From Streptomyces akebiae (GTDB taxonomy: Bacteria; Actinomycetota; Actinomycetes; Streptomycetales; Streptomycetaceae): DNA of 64,000 bases. The DNA lies in contig NZ_CP080648.1 in NCBI RefSeq assembly GCF_019599145.1, forward strand, positions 186,001 through 250,000, written 5' to 3'. Positions 1 to 47,893 of the stretch are shown one piece after another (the stretch's first letter is position 1; every line of letters begins with the position of its first letter). Below the pieces are notes generated by a model. The model searched no databases, was not told the DNA's origin, and saw nothing but the letters and a program-made list of their open reading frames with translations. Both the position numbers and the translations under genes were made by a program.

Positions 1-1
1 C

Positions 2-7909
<7,908 letters not shown>

Positions 7910-7943
7910 ACGCCGCCGCCCCGAGGGCCCTCAGGAGAACACG

Positions 7944-18647
<10,704 letters not shown>

Positions 18648-18651
18648 GGCG

Positions 18652-37635
<18,984 letters not shown>

Positions 37636-37684
37636 CCACCGTGAACCCCACCACACCGACAGTCCGGCCGACCCCGCCGGGAGC

Positions 37685-37704
37685 GCCCGGAAGTGCCCGG
37701 AAGT
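37685..37704. repeat. Short tandem repeat, GCCCGGAAGT x2
   Basis: Two perfect head-to-tail copies of a 10-bp unit lie between the stop of the last PKS gene and the start chosen for the ABC ATPase. No function is apparent. Confidence 0.7.
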
Positions 37705-37727
37705 GCCCGTTCCATGGAGGAACCCCG

Positions 37728-38656
<929 letters not shown>

Positions 38657-38660
<4 letters not shown>

Positions 38661-39394
38661 ACACCACCCTCGCCTATGTGAAGTTCGAGATCCTGGAGGC
38701 CGTCCGCATCCCCGCGGTCTTCTTCGGACTGCTCTTCATGCCCGCCGGCGGCATGTTCGTGTTCGTCGTCCCGACGCTGGGCTCCGACCCCGGGACGGCG
38801 ACCATGGGCACGGCCTCCATGTGCCTCTTCGCGGTACTCATCATTTGCTCCGCGCAGTACGGCATGGGCATCGCCGACGCCCGGATGAAGCCCTGGGGAG
38901 GGTACGTCCGCACGCTGCCCGGCGGACCCGTACCCCGCATGGTCTCCATGGTGACGTTGAGCCTGCTGATGACCCTGCTCGGCGCGATCCCGCTGATCCT
39001 GGTCGCCGCCCTCGGCACCGAGGCCAGTGTCTCCCCGGGCCGGCTCGTGCTCGGACTGCTGGCCCTGATGCTCGCGGTGGTGCCCTTCGCGCTCTTCATG
39101 CTGGCCATCGGGTACGCCGTCAACCCCTACCTGGTGGCCATGCTGACCAGCATCACCCCGCTGGTCCTGGTCGTCCTCGGCGGACTGCTCGCCGACCCGT
39201 ACGCGACGGACGGCTTCATCGCCACGATCGCTCCGTACACCCCGGTCCGGGGCGCGGCGGAACTGGTGTGGGCGGCGGTGAGCGACTACACCCCGCAGCC
39301 CGCCTCGCTGATCGCGCAGGGCGTCTGGACCGTCGTCCTCGCGCTCGTCGCCTTCCGTGCCTACCGCGCCGACGAGGGCCGCCGCTTCCGCTGA
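38657..39394 (+). CDS. ABC-2 type transporter permease, DrrB-like
   Basis: 245 residues. The ATG overlaps the ATPase stop (ATGA), which indicates translational coupling and a stoichiometric complex. About six hydrophobic segments are visible, roughly at residues 18-42, 52-72, 95-120, 130-152, 158-180 and 215-236, with a short basic C-terminus. The size and topology fit the membrane half of DrrAB-type drug exporters. The substrate is inferred from context to be the macrolide of this locus. Confidence 0.92.
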
Positions 39395-39486
39395 GCACCC
39401 GCCACCGCACCCCCCAGCCCCCCACCTGCCGCACCGCGCCACGCGCGCGGCGCGCATCCGTCGTCCGCCCAACCGTGAGGTCTGCC

Positions 39487-40140
39487 GTGCCCGAAGCCCC
39501 GTCCGCCACCGCGCGCGACGCCGCCGTCACCGGCTCCATGTCCGTCCGCCCCCTGAGAGTGGAAGGCGCCTACGCCTTCACCCCGAAGGTCTTCCCCGAC
39601 AGCCGGGGCGCCTTCCTCTCGCCGTACCAGGAGCCGGCGTTCACCGCCGCCCTCGGCCACCCGCTCTTCCCCGTCGCCCAGACCAACCACAGCGTCTCCG
39701 CCCGCGACGTGGTACGCGGCGTCCACTACACGCTCACGCCGCCCGGCGCGGCGAAGTACGTCTACTGCGCGCGTGGCAGCGCCATCGACATAGTGGTGGA
39801 CGTCCGTGTCGGCTCGCCCACCTTCGGCGCCTGGGACTCGGTGCTGCTCGACCAGACCGACCACCGCGCCGTGTACTTCCCGCTCGGCCTCGGCCACGCC
39901 TTCATCTCGCTCGAGGACGACACGGTCATGTCGTACATGGTCTCCAGCAGCTACGTCCCCGAGCACGAACTGGCCCTCACGGTCCTGGACCCCGCGCTCG
40001 GCCTGCCGCTGCCGGACCGTGACCGGATGGTCCTCTCCGACCGCGACTCGGTCGCCCCCACCCTGGCCGAGGCGGCGGAGGCCGGGACACTCCCGGTGTA
40101 CGAGCAGTGCCGGCAGATCGAGAAGGCGATGTACGCGTGA
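39487..40140 (+). CDS. dTDP-4-keto-6-deoxyhexose 3,5- (or 5-) epimerase, RmlC family
   Basis: 217 residues with GTG 39487, which has GAGG 6 bp upstream. ATG 39538 would give 200 residues and fits where homologues usually begin, but has no visible ribosome site, so the start is uncertain. RmlC-type cupin features: FTPKVFPDSRGAFLSPYQE near the start, the NHSVSARDVVRGVHYT segment carrying a conserved His, and a central YFPLGLGHAF strand. The enzyme inverts C-5 (and possibly C-3) of a TDP-4-keto-deoxyhexose, which directs the pathway to an L-sugar. A 92-bp gap separates it from the permease; its stop overlaps the next start. Confidence 0.9.
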   Translation: MPEAPSATARDAAVTGSMSVRPLRVEGAYAFTPKVFPDSRGAFLSPYQEPAFTAALGHPLFPVAQTNHSVSARDVVRGVHYTLTPPGAAKYVYCARGSAIDIVVDVRVGSPTFGAWDSVLLDQTDHRAVYFPLGLGHAFISLEDDTVMSYMVSSSYVPEHELALTVLDPALGLPLPDRDRMVLSDRDSVAPTLAEAAEAGTLPVYEQCRQIEKAMYA

Positions 40141-41153
40141 CGGCCCGCCCCGGCGGCGACGACCGTCCCCTGGTCGTGGTGCTCGGCGCGTCCGGCTTCA
40201 TCGGCTCGCCCCTCACCCGCGCCCTGGCCGCCAGACCCGGCCGGCTGAGGCTGGTGGCCCGCCGCGAGACCCCCGTCCCGGACGGGGCGGTCGCCGAGAT
40301 CGAGGTGCGCACGGCCGACCTCGCCGCCCCGGGCGCGATCGCCGAGGCCGTCGAGGGGGCCGACGCCGTCTTCCACCTGGTCGCGGCCACCGAGGCGGGC
40401 TGGCGGGTCGCCGAGGACGACGTCGCCGCCGAGCGGTTGAACGTCGGCCTGGTACGCGACCTCGCCGCGGCGCTCGCCGCCGGGCGCCAGGGGGAGCGGC
40501 GCCCCGTGGTGATCTTCCCCAGCACGACCACCCACCTCGGCGCCGGCCCCGGCGGGGCGGTCGACCCGGGCGACGTGAAGAGCCCGTACGTACGGCAGAA
40601 ACTGCTCGCCGAGAACGTGCTCGCGCACGCCACCGCCGAGGGCGTACTGCGCGGCGTCTCGCTCTGCCTGCCCACGGTCTTCGGCCACGGCCCCGCCACC
40701 ACCGCCCCCGACCGCGGCGTGGTCGCCGCCATGACCCGCCGCGCCCTGGCCGGCGAGCCGCTCACCGTCTGGGGCGACGGCTCGGTCCGCCGCGACCTGG
40801 TCCACGTCGACGACGTGGTGGAGGCCCTGCTGGCCGCCCACGACCACGCCGACCGGCTCTCGGGCCGCTACTGGGAGATCGGCACCGGCACCGGCGTCAC
40901 GCTGCTCTCCCTCTTCACCGGCGTCGCCGAGGCCGTCGCCGCGCACACCGGAAGCCCGTCCGTCCCCGTCGTGACCGTGCCCCCGCCCGACCACTCCGAC
41001 CCGGCCGACAGCGAGGACGTGGTGGTCGACCCGGGGCCCTTCCACACGGTCACGGGCTGGAGCGCGCGGGTGGAGCTGAAGGACGCGCTGCGACGCACCG
41101 CCGCCGCGCTGGCGCCCGCCGCCGGGCACTGGGGTGGAGGAGGCCAGGTGTAG
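40137..41153 (+). CDS. dTDP-4-keto-6-deoxyhexose 4-ketoreductase (NAD-dependent epimerase/dehydratase fold)
   Basis: 338 residues. GTG 40137 overlaps the epimerase stop (GTGA). Rossmann motif GASGFIGSP lies at about residues 17-25, the extended-SDR active site is the Tyr and Lys of YVRQK, and the preceding FPSTTTHLG supplies Ser/Thr. The LVHVDDVVEALLAA segment is typical of sugar-nucleotide SDRs. In deoxysugar pathways this class performs the last step, reduction of the C-4 ketone to fix the C-4 hydroxyl; the stereochemistry cannot be read from the sequence. Its position right after the epimerase gene fits that role. Confidence 0.88.
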   Translation: MTARPGGDDRPLVVVLGASGFIGSPLTRALAARPGRLRLVARRETPVPDGAVAEIEVRTADLAAPGAIAEAVEGADAVFHLVAATEAGWRVAEDDVAAERLNVGLVRDLAAALAAGRQGERRPVVIFPSTTTHLGAGPGGAVDPGDVKSPYVRQKLLAENVLAHATAEGVLRGVSLCLPTVFGHGPATTAPDRGVVAAMTRRALAGEPLTVWGDGSVRRDLVHVDDVVEALLAAHDHADRLSGRYWEIGTGTGVTLLSLFTGVAEAVAAHTGSPSVPVVTVPPPDHSDPADSEDVVVDPGPFHTVTGWSARVELKDALRRTAAALAPAAGHWGGGGQV

Positions 41154-41159
41154 GGGGGG

Positions 41160-41196
41160 TAGGGGGTGTTCGGCGGGCACGCCCAGTCCCTATGTT
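41160..41196 (+). promoter_or_regulatory. Shared upstream element A, before the glycosyltransferase
   Basis: TAGGGGGTGTTCGG at 41160-41173 is followed 31 bp after its first base by a -10-like TATGTT at 41191-41196; the start codon is about 70 bp further on. The same layout recurs upstream of ccr and of the fourth PKS gene. A related TAGGGGGGG lies directly upstream, beginning in the ketoreductase stop codon at 41151, so the half-site may be doubled. A promoter or activator site is inferred. Confidence 0.5.
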
Positions 41197-41266
41197 CCTG
41201 CCGAGTACACCATCTCGGCAGCGAACCAGGCCCGTTCCCGGCAACGGTCCCGTCTGGAGGACGGCA

Positions 41267-42523
41267 ATGCGCATTCTCTTCGCGGCACATGCGGAGAAGA
41301 CGCACTTTTTCAGCATGGTGCCCCTCGCGTGGGCGCTGCGCACGGCGGGCCACGAGGTCAGGGTCGCCACCCAGCCGGAGATGGCGGAGACCGTCACCAG
41401 GACCGGGCTGACGGCGGTGCCGCTCGGCGGCGACCACCGGTGGAAGCAGGTCATGGAGGCCAGCCAGGACGAAGGCTGGGGGGCCCGCGTCGCCGAAGCC
41501 GTCACGCGCTCGGCGGACCTGGGCCACGAGGAGCTCTTCCGCTTCTTCGACGAGACCACCTCCCGGTACTTCCGCACCGTCAACAACGACGAGTTCACGG
41601 ACGCGCTGGTCGACTACGCCCGCTGGTGGCAGCCCGACCTGATCGTGTGGGAGCAGTTCACCTGGGCGGGAGCCGTCGCCGCCCAGGTCACCGGCGCGGC
41701 GCACGCCCGCATGCTGTGGGGGGCGGACGTCGTCACCCGCTCCCGCAACGACTTCCTGGACCGCCTCGCGGAGCTCCCCGAGGACCAGCGCACGGACCCG
41801 CTGCGCGACTGGCTCACCGAGTCGCTCGCCAGGTACGGCGCCGCCTACGACGAGACCGTCGCCAACGGGCAGTGGACGATCGACGTCAGCCCGCCCGGCC
41901 ACCGCATCGACAACGGCCTGCCGGTGGTCGGTGTGCGCTACATCCCCTACAACGGGCAGGCGGAGCTGCCCGAATGGCTCGCCGCCGAGCCGCCCAAGCC
42001 CCGCGTCGCCGTCACCGCCGGCATCTCCGTACGCGGCTACTTCGGCTTCGACATGTTCAGCATCGGCGCCCTCCAGGCCTTCGCCGACCTCGACATCGAG
42101 CTGATCGCCACGCTGCTGCCGGTCCCAGGGGAATCGGCGGACATGGCACCGGACAACGCCACCGTCCTGGACTTCGTGCCCATGCAGGGCCTGCTGCCGA
42201 CCTGTTCGGCCGTGATCCACATCGGCGGAGCGGGCGTGCAGTCCACCGCCGCCTACTACGGCGTCCCGCAGCTGATCCTGCCCGGCTTCTGGGACACGGT
42301 CGTACGCGCCGAACTCGTCGAGCGGTCCGGCGCGGGCATCTCGCTGCCGCCGGGCCAGGTCACGCCCGAGGGCGTGCGCGAGTCCCTCGTACGACTCCTC
42401 GAGGACCCGTCGTTCCGCACGGGCGCCGAGGCGCTGCGCAAGGACCTGCTGTCCGCGCCCTCGCCCAACGAAGTCGTCCCGGTCCTCGAGGACCTCACCG
42501 CCCGCCACAAGAGCGCAGTCTGA
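41267..42523 (+). CDS. Macrolide deoxysugar glycosyltransferase (GT-B, EryCIII/DesVII/SpnP type)
   Basis: 418 residues. ATG 41267 has GGAGG 6 bp upstream. The N-terminus (MRILFAAHAEKTHFFSMVPLAWALRTAGHEVRV, quoted in part as HAEKTHFFSMVPLAWALR) is typical of macrolide glycosyltransferases. The C-terminal donor site carries HIGGAGVQSTAAYYGVPQ, followed by a WDTVVRAELVERSGAG segment. The family motif is usually HHGGAG, so the second His is Ile here. It transfers a TDP-deoxyamino sugar to the aglycone. Members of this family often need a P450-like partner encoded next to them; none is adjacent here. It opens the second half of the sugar gene run and has its own candidate promoter. Confidence 0.93.
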   Translation: MRILFAAHAEKTHFFSMVPLAWALRTAGHEVRVATQPEMAETVTRTGLTAVPLGGDHRWKQVMEASQDEGWGARVAEAVTRSADLGHEELFRFFDETTSRYFRTVNNDEFTDALVDYARWWQPDLIVWEQFTWAGAVAAQVTGAAHARMLWGADVVTRSRNDFLDRLAELPEDQRTDPLRDWLTESLARYGAAYDETVANGQWTIDVSPPGHRIDNGLPVVGVRYIPYNGQAELPEWLAAEPPKPRVAVTAGISVRGYFGFDMFSIGALQAFADLDIELIATLLPVPGESADMAPDNATVLDFVPMQGLLPTCSAVIHIGGAGVQSTAAYYGVPQLILPGFWDTVVRAELVERSGAGISLPPGQVTPEGVRESLVRLLEDPSFRTGAEALRKDLLSAPSPNEVVPVLEDLTARHKSAV

Positions 42524-42545
42524 GCAGTCCGAGGGGACCACAGCC

Positions 42546-43256
42546 GTGTACGGTGCAGAATTCGCCGAGATCTACGACCTGATCCACCAGGGCCGGGGCA
42601 AGGACTACGCCCTCGAGGCGCAGTTTGTCGCCGGCCTCGCCCGCGAGAAGGCCCCGGCCGCCACCTCGCTGCTGGACGTGGCCTGCGCCACGGGCTCGCA
42701 CCTGGGCGCCTTCGCCGAGATGTTCGAGACAGTCGCGGGCGTGGAGCTGTCCGCGCCCATGGTCGAGGTGGCCCGTCGCAAACTGGGGGACACCGTCCAC
42801 CAGGGCGACATGCGCGACTTCGACCTCGGGACCCGTTTCTCCGTCGTCACCTGCATGTTCGGCTCCATCGGCCACGCCATGACGGAGCCCGAACTCGTCG
42901 CCGCACTGCGCCGGTTCGAGGCGCACCTCGAGGACGGCGGCGTGATCGTCGTCGACCCGTGGTGGTTCGACGACACCTTCACCCCGGGCCATGTGGCGGG
43001 CGACGTGTGCACCGTGGACGGGCTCACCATGGCCCGCGTCTCGCACGCCACCCGCCAGGACGACAAGTCCCGGATGGAGGTCCACTACACCGTGGCGGGC
43101 CCGGACGCCGGCATCAGCCACTTCGTCGAGACCTACCTGGCACGCCTCTACACCCGGGAGCAGTACGAGAAGGCCTTCGCCGAGGCCGGCCTGACCGCCG
43201 AGTACCTGCCCGGGGTGCAGAACGGCCGTGGACTGTTCCTCGCCGTACGCGCCTGA
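42546..43256 (+). CDS. dTDP-3-amino-deoxyhexose N,N-dimethyltransferase (DesVI/TylM1 type)
   Basis: 236 residues from GTG 42546, with GAGGGGA about 8 bp upstream and a 22-bp gap after the glycosyltransferase. The start ([21 protein letters not shown]) is characteristic of the DesVI/TylM1 family. The SAM-binding motif I is [13 protein letters not shown] at about residues 40-52, and the [19 protein letters not shown] segment is the usual post-motif region. The enzyme is expected to use two SAM to convert the 3-amino group into dimethylamino before glycosyl transfer. Its presence with a 3-aminotransferase indicates a dimethylamino sugar. Confidence 0.93.
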   Translation: MYGAEFAEIYDLIHQGRGKDYALEAQFVAGLAREKAPAATSLLDVACATGSHLGAFAEMFETVAGVELSAPMVEVARRKLGDTVHQGDMRDFDLGTRFSVVTCMFGSIGHAMTEPELVAALRRFEAHLEDGGVIVVDPWWFDDTFTPGHVAGDVCTVDGLTMARVSHATRQDDKSRMEVHYTVAGPDAGISHFVETYLARLYTREQYEKAFAEAGLTAEYLPGVQNGRGLFLAVRA

Positions 43257-43270
43257 CCGGGCCGCCCGAC

Positions 43271-44647
43271 ATGACACAGGTGACCGAGCAGGCACCCGCC
43301 ACGCGGTTCGCCGAGTCGGCACGGGCCGTCGACGGCGTCCGTACGGACACGGCGGCCTTCGACGCCTGGCTCGCCGACTGCCGCGACCGCTTCCACACCA
43401 CCGTCGAACTCCGCCCGCTGGACGCGCTGCAGGGCTGGTCGGTGGACCCGCACACCGGGGACGTCGGACATTCCAGCGGCAGGTTCTTCGCCGTACGCGG
43501 CCTCGACGTGCAGGTGCCGGGCGCCGCCGTGGAACGCTGGCAGCAGCCCATCATCAGCCAGCCCGAGGCCGGCATCCTCGGCATCCTCGTCAAGGAGTTC
43601 GACGGGGTGCCGCACTGCCTGATGCAGGCCAAGGCGGAGCCCGGCAACATCAACGGCATCCAGCTCTCGCCGACCGTCCAGGCGACCCGGAGCAACTACA
43701 GCGGCGTGCACCGCGGCAAAGCCGTCCCCTACCTCGAGTACTTCCGCGACACCGCATCCCACCGGGTGCTCGCCGACGTCCTCCAGTCGGAGCAGGGCGC
43801 CTGGTTCCACCGCAAACGCAACCGCAACCTGATCGTCGAGACCACCGGTCCTGTCGAACTCCTCGACGGCTTCTGCTGGCTGACCCTGGGACAGCTCCAC
43901 GAACTGCTGCGCCAGGACGACCTGGTCAACATGGACACCCGTACGGTGCTGTCCTGCTTCCCCGCCGCCCCCACGGCCGCCGAGTGCGCACCGTCGTACG
44001 GAGAACTCCTGCGCTGGATCACCGAGGAGCGCACCCGCCGCGAACGCCACGTCCGCGAGATCCCGCTGAACTCCGTCACCGGATGGCAGCTCCGCGACGG
44101 CCGCGTCACCCACCGGGACGGCCTCTTCTTCGACGTAGTCGGAGTCTCGGTGGAGGCGGCCGGCCGCGAGGTCGGCCGCTGGGACCAGCCGCTGCTGGCC
44201 CCGCGCGGCACCGGACTGGTTGCGCTGCTGGTCCGCGAGATCGACGGAATACCGCACGCGCTGCTGCACGCCCGGGTCGAAGCCGGCCACCTCGACGTCC
44301 TCGAACTCGCACCCACGGTGCAGTGCACCCCGCAGACCTACGCGCACCTGCCCCCCGAGGCCCGCCCCCGCTTCCTCGACACCGTGCTGACCGCGCCGGA
44401 GCAGAACGTCCTCTTCAGCGCCGTCCACTCCGAGGAAGGCGGACGCTTCCTGCACGCCCGCAACCGCTACGTGATCGTCGAGGCCGACCCCGGCCTCTCC
44501 CTCGCGGACTGCCCCGACTACCGCTGGACGGCGCTCCACGACACGGCCGCGCTGCTCCGCCACAGCCACTACCTCAACATCCAGGTCCGCTCCATCCTCG
44601 CCTGTCTACACGGCCTGGCCGGCCGGGAGGGAAAAGAGAAGTCATGA
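43271..44647 (+). CDS. dTDP-4-keto-6-deoxyglucose 2,3-dehydratase (EvaA/TylX3 type)
   Basis: 458 residues from ATG 43271, 14 bp after the methyltransferase stop; a second in-frame start is GTG 43280, and neither has a strong ribosome site. The protein is an internal duplication, as in this family: each half carries a Trp-Gln/Asp-Gln-Pro segment (RWQQPIISQ near residue 95; RWDQPLLAP near 300) and a matching [27 protein letters not shown] type strand, then LAPTVQ or LSPTVQ. It removes the C-2 hydroxyl to give a 3,4-diketo intermediate, the committed step to 2-deoxysugars. No 3-ketoreductase is nearby, and the next gene is an aminotransferase, so C-3 is expected to be aminated. Confidence 0.92.
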   Translation: MTQVTEQAPATRFAESARAVDGVRTDTAAFDAWLADCRDRFHTTVELRPLDALQGWSVDPHTGDVGHSSGRFFAVRGLDVQVPGAAVERWQQPIISQPEAGILGILVKEFDGVPHCLMQAKAEPGNINGIQLSPTVQATRSNYSGVHRGKAVPYLEYFRDTASHRVLADVLQSEQGAWFHRKRNRNLIVETTGPVELLDGFCWLTLGQLHELLRQDDLVNMDTRTVLSCFPAAPTAAECAPSYGELLRWITEERTRRERHVREIPLNSVTGWQLRDGRVTHRDGLFFDVVGVSVEAAGREVGRWDQPLLAPRGTGLVALLVREIDGIPHALLHARVEAGHLDVLELAPTVQCTPQTYAHLPPEARPRFLDTVLTAPEQNVLFSAVHSEEGGRFLHARNRYVIVEADPGLSLADCPDYRWTALHDTAALLRHSHYLNIQVRSILACLHGLAGREGKEKS

Positions 44648-45753
44648 CCCTGCGCGTATGGGACTACCTCGACGAGTACGAAGCGGAGCGCGAGGACATC
44701 CTCGACGCGGTGGATCAGGTCTTCCGCTCCGGACAACTGGTCCTCGGACCCTCCACGACCGGCTTCGAGAAGGAGTTCGCCGCCTACCACGGGCTGGCGC
44801 ACGGCGTCGGCGTGGACAACGGCACCAACGCCCTCGTCCTCGCCCTGCGCGCCCTGGGCGTCGGACCGGGCGACGAGGTCATCACCGTCTCCAACACCGC
44901 GGCCCCCACGGTCATCGCCATCGACCAGGTCGGCGCCACGCCCGTCTTCGTGGACGTTCGCGAGAGCGACTACCTGATGGACACCGCGCAGGCCGAGGCC
45001 GCGGTCACCCCGCGCACCCGCTGCCTGCTCCCCGTCCACCTCTACGGCCAGTGCGTCGACCTCGCCCCGCTGGAGAAGCTCGCCGCCCGCCACGACCTGG
45101 CGCTCCTGGAGGACTGCGCCCAGTCCCACGGAGCCCGGCAGCACGGCCGCCTGGCCGGCACCACCGGCAAGGCCGCGGCGTTCTCCTTCTACCCGACGAA
45201 GGTCCTCGGCGCCTACGGTGACGCCGGCGCGGTCGTCACCGACGACGCGGCCACCGACGCCGCACTGCGCCGGTACCGCTACTACGGCATGGAGCGGCGC
45301 TACTACGTCGAGCAGACCCCGGGCCACAACTCCCGCCTGGACGAGGTGCACGCCGAGATCCTGCGCCGCAAGCTGCGCCGGCTCGACGGCTACGTCGAGG
45401 CCCGGCGCCGCGTCGCGGACCGCTACGCCGAGGCGCTCGCGGACACCGACCTCGTCCTGCCGGAGGTGGTCTCCGGCAACGACCACGTCTACTACCTCTA
45501 CGTCGTGAGGCACCCGCGCCGCGACGCCATCATCGAGGCGCTGCGCCCCCACGGCGTCGAGCTCAACATCAGCTACCCGTGGCCGGTGCACACGATGACC
45601 GGCTTCGCCCACCTCGGGCAGCCCGAGGGTTCGCTGCCGGTCACCGAGGCACTGGCCGGCGAGATCTTCTCCCTGCCGATGTACGCCTCGCTCTCCGAGG
45701 AACGACAGGACCAGGTGATCGCCGCACTGCGCGAGGTGCTGCGCACGCTCTGA
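44644..45753 (+). CDS. dTDP-3-keto-deoxyhexose 3-aminotransferase, PLP-dependent (DegT/DnrJ/EryC1 family)
   Basis: 369 residues. The ATG overlaps the dehydratase stop (ATGA) and GGGAAAAGAG lies just upstream. Family features are the [23 protein letters not shown] segment (about residues 57-80), EDCAQSHGA, and the PLP lysine in [15 protein letters not shown] at about residue 187. The [16 protein letters not shown] start resembles TylB-type 3-aminotransferases. It transfers an amino group from glutamate to the C-3 ketone made by the 2,3-dehydratase. It is the last gene of the + strand run; the P450 gene converges on it with 24 bp between stops and no convincing terminator hairpin. Confidence 0.93.
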   Translation: MTLRVWDYLDEYEAEREDILDAVDQVFRSGQLVLGPSTTGFEKEFAAYHGLAHGVGVDNGTNALVLALRALGVGPGDEVITVSNTAAPTVIAIDQVGATPVFVDVRESDYLMDTAQAEAAVTPRTRCLLPVHLYGQCVDLAPLEKLAARHDLALLEDCAQSHGARQHGRLAGTTGKAAAFSFYPTKVLGAYGDAGAVVTDDAATDAALRRYRYYGMERRYYVEQTPGHNSRLDEVHAEILRRKLRRLDGYVEARRRVADRYAEALADTDLVLPEVVSGNDHVYYLYVVRHPRRDAIIEALRPHGVELNISYPWPVHTMTGFAHLGQPEGSLPVTEALAGEIFSLPMYASLSEERQDQVIAALREVLRTL

Positions 45754-45777
45754 CGCCGGACCCACCGGTGCGGGAGC

Positions 45778-46974
45778 TCAGTGCGTGAGACGCAGCGGCA
45801 GCTCCAGCAGGCCGTGCAGGTTGAAGTGCTTGTTGACCGGCAGGTCCTCCCGCACCAGCTCGATCTTCCCGTACCGCTCCAGCAGATGGGAGAAGACGGT
45901 CGCGGCCTCCAGCCGCCCCAGCACCGCTCCCAGACAGAAGTGCGGACCCGCACTGAACGCCAGCGTCTTCGGCTCGGTGCGGGCCAGGTCCAGCCGGTCC
46001 GGGTCGGGATAGCGTTCCGGGTCCCGCCCGGCCGCGTCCAGCAGCCCCATGACGTGAGCCCCCTTCGGTATCGTCTTCCCGCCGATCTCCAGGTCGGCGG
46101 TGGCGATCCGGGTGGCCAGCGTGACCGGCGGGTCGAAACGGGACAGCTCGTCCACGGCCGTCGGCATCAGCGAAGGGTCCGCCCGCAGCGCCTCCAGCGC
46201 CTCCGGCTGCTTCAGCAGAGCCAGCATGCCGTTGCCGATGAGATTCACGGTGGTCTCATGACCGGCGTTGAAGATGAGCAGGATGTTGGCGACGATCTCG
46301 TCCTCGGTGAGCTGGTCGCCGTCCTCCGCCTGCATCAGCACCGACAGCAGGTCGTGCTCGGGGTCGGCGCCGCGCCGGGACGCCATCAGGTCCAGCAGAT
46401 ACCTGCGGAACTCGGGCTCGGCCTTGTTCATGGCGATCCGCCGACTGGGCGAGACGTCCGGGTCCAGGACGTAACCCACCTTGTCCGTCCAGTCCCGGCA
46501 GCGCGCACGGTCCTCGACGGGGATGCCGAGCAGCTCCCCCACCACCGCGACCGGCATCGGCAGCGCCAGGTCGCGGATCAGGTCCACCTCGCCGTCGCCC
46601 ATGGCGTCCAGCAGGCCGTCCACGATCTCCGTGATGCGCGGCCGCAGCCGGTCGATGAAGCGTGGCGTGAACACCCGCGCGATCAGCTTGCGCAGCCGCC
46701 GGTGGTCCGCTCCGTCCTGGAGCAGCAGCCACTTGTCCACGCTGCGCATCACGGGGCAGGTCGGCCCGCCCCGCGTCATCGCCCAGCCCGGCTCCTTGGG
46801 AAAGGCGCTCGAAGAGTGCGGGGAGCGCAGCAGCGCGGACACGTCGTCGTAGCGAGTGAGCACCCAGTAGCCCAGCGGCGTACGGTGCACCGGATCCGTC
46901 TCCCGCAGCCGCCGGTAGTACCCGAACCGGTCGGCGGCCAGGGCGGGGTCGTTCAGGTCGTACAGCGCGCTCAT
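45778..46974 (-). CDS. Cytochrome P450 monooxygenase (macrolide tailoring, CYP107-like)
   Basis: 398 residues, about 400 being usual. The start ATG has AGGGAG about 8 bp upstream. All catalytic landmarks are present: I-helix FNAGHETT, K-helix ExxR in DELSR, and the heme-binding loop FSAGPHFCLG with the thiolate Cys. It is therefore a true heme enzyme and not a glycosyltransferase-activating pseudo-P450, whose Cys is normally lost. It is expected to hydroxylate or epoxidise the macrolide. It lies 34 bp downstream of the TEII gene, probably in one transcript. The site of oxidation cannot be told. Confidence 0.94.
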   Translation of the reverse strand: MSALYDLNDPALAADRFGYYRRLRETDPVHRTPLGYWVLTRYDDVSALLRSPHSSSAFPKEPGWAMTRGGPTCPVMRSVDKWLLLQDGADHRRLRKLIARVFTPRFIDRLRPRITEIVDGLLDAMGDGEVDLIRDLALPMPVAVVGELLGIPVEDRARCRDWTDKVGYVLDPDVSPSRRIAMNKAEPEFRRYLLDLMASRRGADPEHDLLSVLMQAEDGDQLTEDEIVANILLIFNAGHETTVNLIGNGMLALLKQPEALEALRADPSLMPTAVDELSRFDPPVTLATRIATADLEIGGKTIPKGAHVMGLLDAAGRDPERYPDPDRLDLARTEPKTLAFSAGPHFCLGAVLGRLEAATVFSHLLERYGKIELVREDLPVNKHFNLHGLLELPLRLTH

Positions 46975-47008
46975 GCCTTCGCTCCCTGTGCGTCGGTGGA
47001 CTGCCGGC

Positions 47009-47755
47009 TCAGCTCTGGGCGAGCGCGGTGCGGATCACGTCCAGCACCCGCGCGCTGTGGTCGAGCAGGAAGAAGTGCCCACCGGGCAGCACCTCCATGG
47101 CGAAGGAGCCGGTGGTGTGCCGCGCCCAGGCCTCGACCTCGGGGATGTGCGCCTTCGGGTCGGCGTCGCCGATCAGCGCGGTGACCGGGCAGCTCAGCGG
47201 CTCGCCCTGCTTCCACTCGTACGTCTCGGCGGCACGGTAGTCGTTACGGACGGAGGGGAGCGCCATCCGCATGATCTCCTCGTCCTGCAGCAGTCGGCTG
47301 TCCGTACCGGCCAGCGCGCGCACCTCGGCGAGCAGGCCGTCGTCGTCGCGCTGGTGCACGGTCTCGTGGCGCGTCGCCGAGGGCGCGCGGCGGCCGGAGA
47401 CGAAGACGTGGGCCGCGGGCCGGTCGGTCTCCATCAGCTGGGCCAGCTCGAAGGCGACGGTGGCACCCATGCTGTGCCCCAGCAGCGCCGTCGGCCTGTC
47501 GTCCAGCTGACCGAGCACCTCGTGGATGCGCAGGGCGAGTTCGGGAAGGTTGTCGATGCACGGCTCGTGACGGCGGTCCTGGCGGCCCGGGTACTGGATC
47601 GCGACGACATCCACCTGTGGGGACAGCGCCTTCGCCACCGGGAGCCAGAAGCTCGCCGAGCCGCCGGCATGCGGCAGGCACACGAGCCGGATCGGCGCGG
47701 CCGGGGCGGGCGCGTAGGCGCGGACCCAGGTCGAGGTGGTGTCGTGAGTCGTCAT
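47009..47755 (-). CDS. Type II thioesterase (editing hydrolase)
   Basis: 248 residues from the ATG at 47755; an upstream GTG at 47803 would add 16 residues that look non-homologous. The LVCLPHAGGSASFWLPVAKAL start, the nucleophile motif GHSMGATVAFELAQ (Ser at about residue 98) and the GGHFFLLDH His region near the C-terminus are typical of discrete TEII proteins of PKS and NRPS loci. These free carrier proteins blocked by acetyl or misprimed acyl groups. It is the first gene of a short - strand operon with the P450 and is divergent from ccr across 286 bp. Confidence 0.94.
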   Translation of the reverse strand: MTTHDTTSTWVRAYAPAPAAPIRLVCLPHAGGSASFWLPVAKALSPQVDVVAIQYPGRQDRRHEPCIDNLPELALRIHEVLGQLDDRPTALLGHSMGATVAFELAQLMETDRPAAHVFVSGRRAPSATRHETVHQRDDDGLLAEVRALAGTDSRLLQDEEIMRMALPSVRNDYRAAETYEWKQGEPLSCPVTALIGDADPKAHIPEVEAWARHTTGSFAMEVLPGGHFFLLDHSARVLDVIRTALAQS

Positions 47756-47893
47756 GTGGTCGTCCACTTCTCGCGTGCGGAAAGGCTGCCGTGATGCCAG
47801 CACCTCGCGGGCGCGCGGACAAGGGGAAGCCGGGGGAACAGGGGCAGCCGGCGCCGGATGTCAGGGGGCGGCCGGCCCCGGTGCGCCCGCGGG

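Noticed and set aside
39395..39486. GC-rich inverted segment between the permease and epimerase genes as a terminator
   Set aside because: The GCGCC/GGCGC arms are short and lie in a run of alternating GC, with no T-tract. Continuous transcription of the operon is more likely.
45754..45777. Terminator between the convergent aminotransferase and P450 genes
   Set aside because: Only a short CACCGGTG palindrome is present, with no extended stem or T-run, which is too weak to call.
45778..46974. P450 as the glycosyltransferase-activating (DesVIII-like) protein
   Set aside because: The heme-ligating Cys loop FSAGPHFCLG and the I-helix AGHETT are intact, which fits a catalytic monooxygenase.
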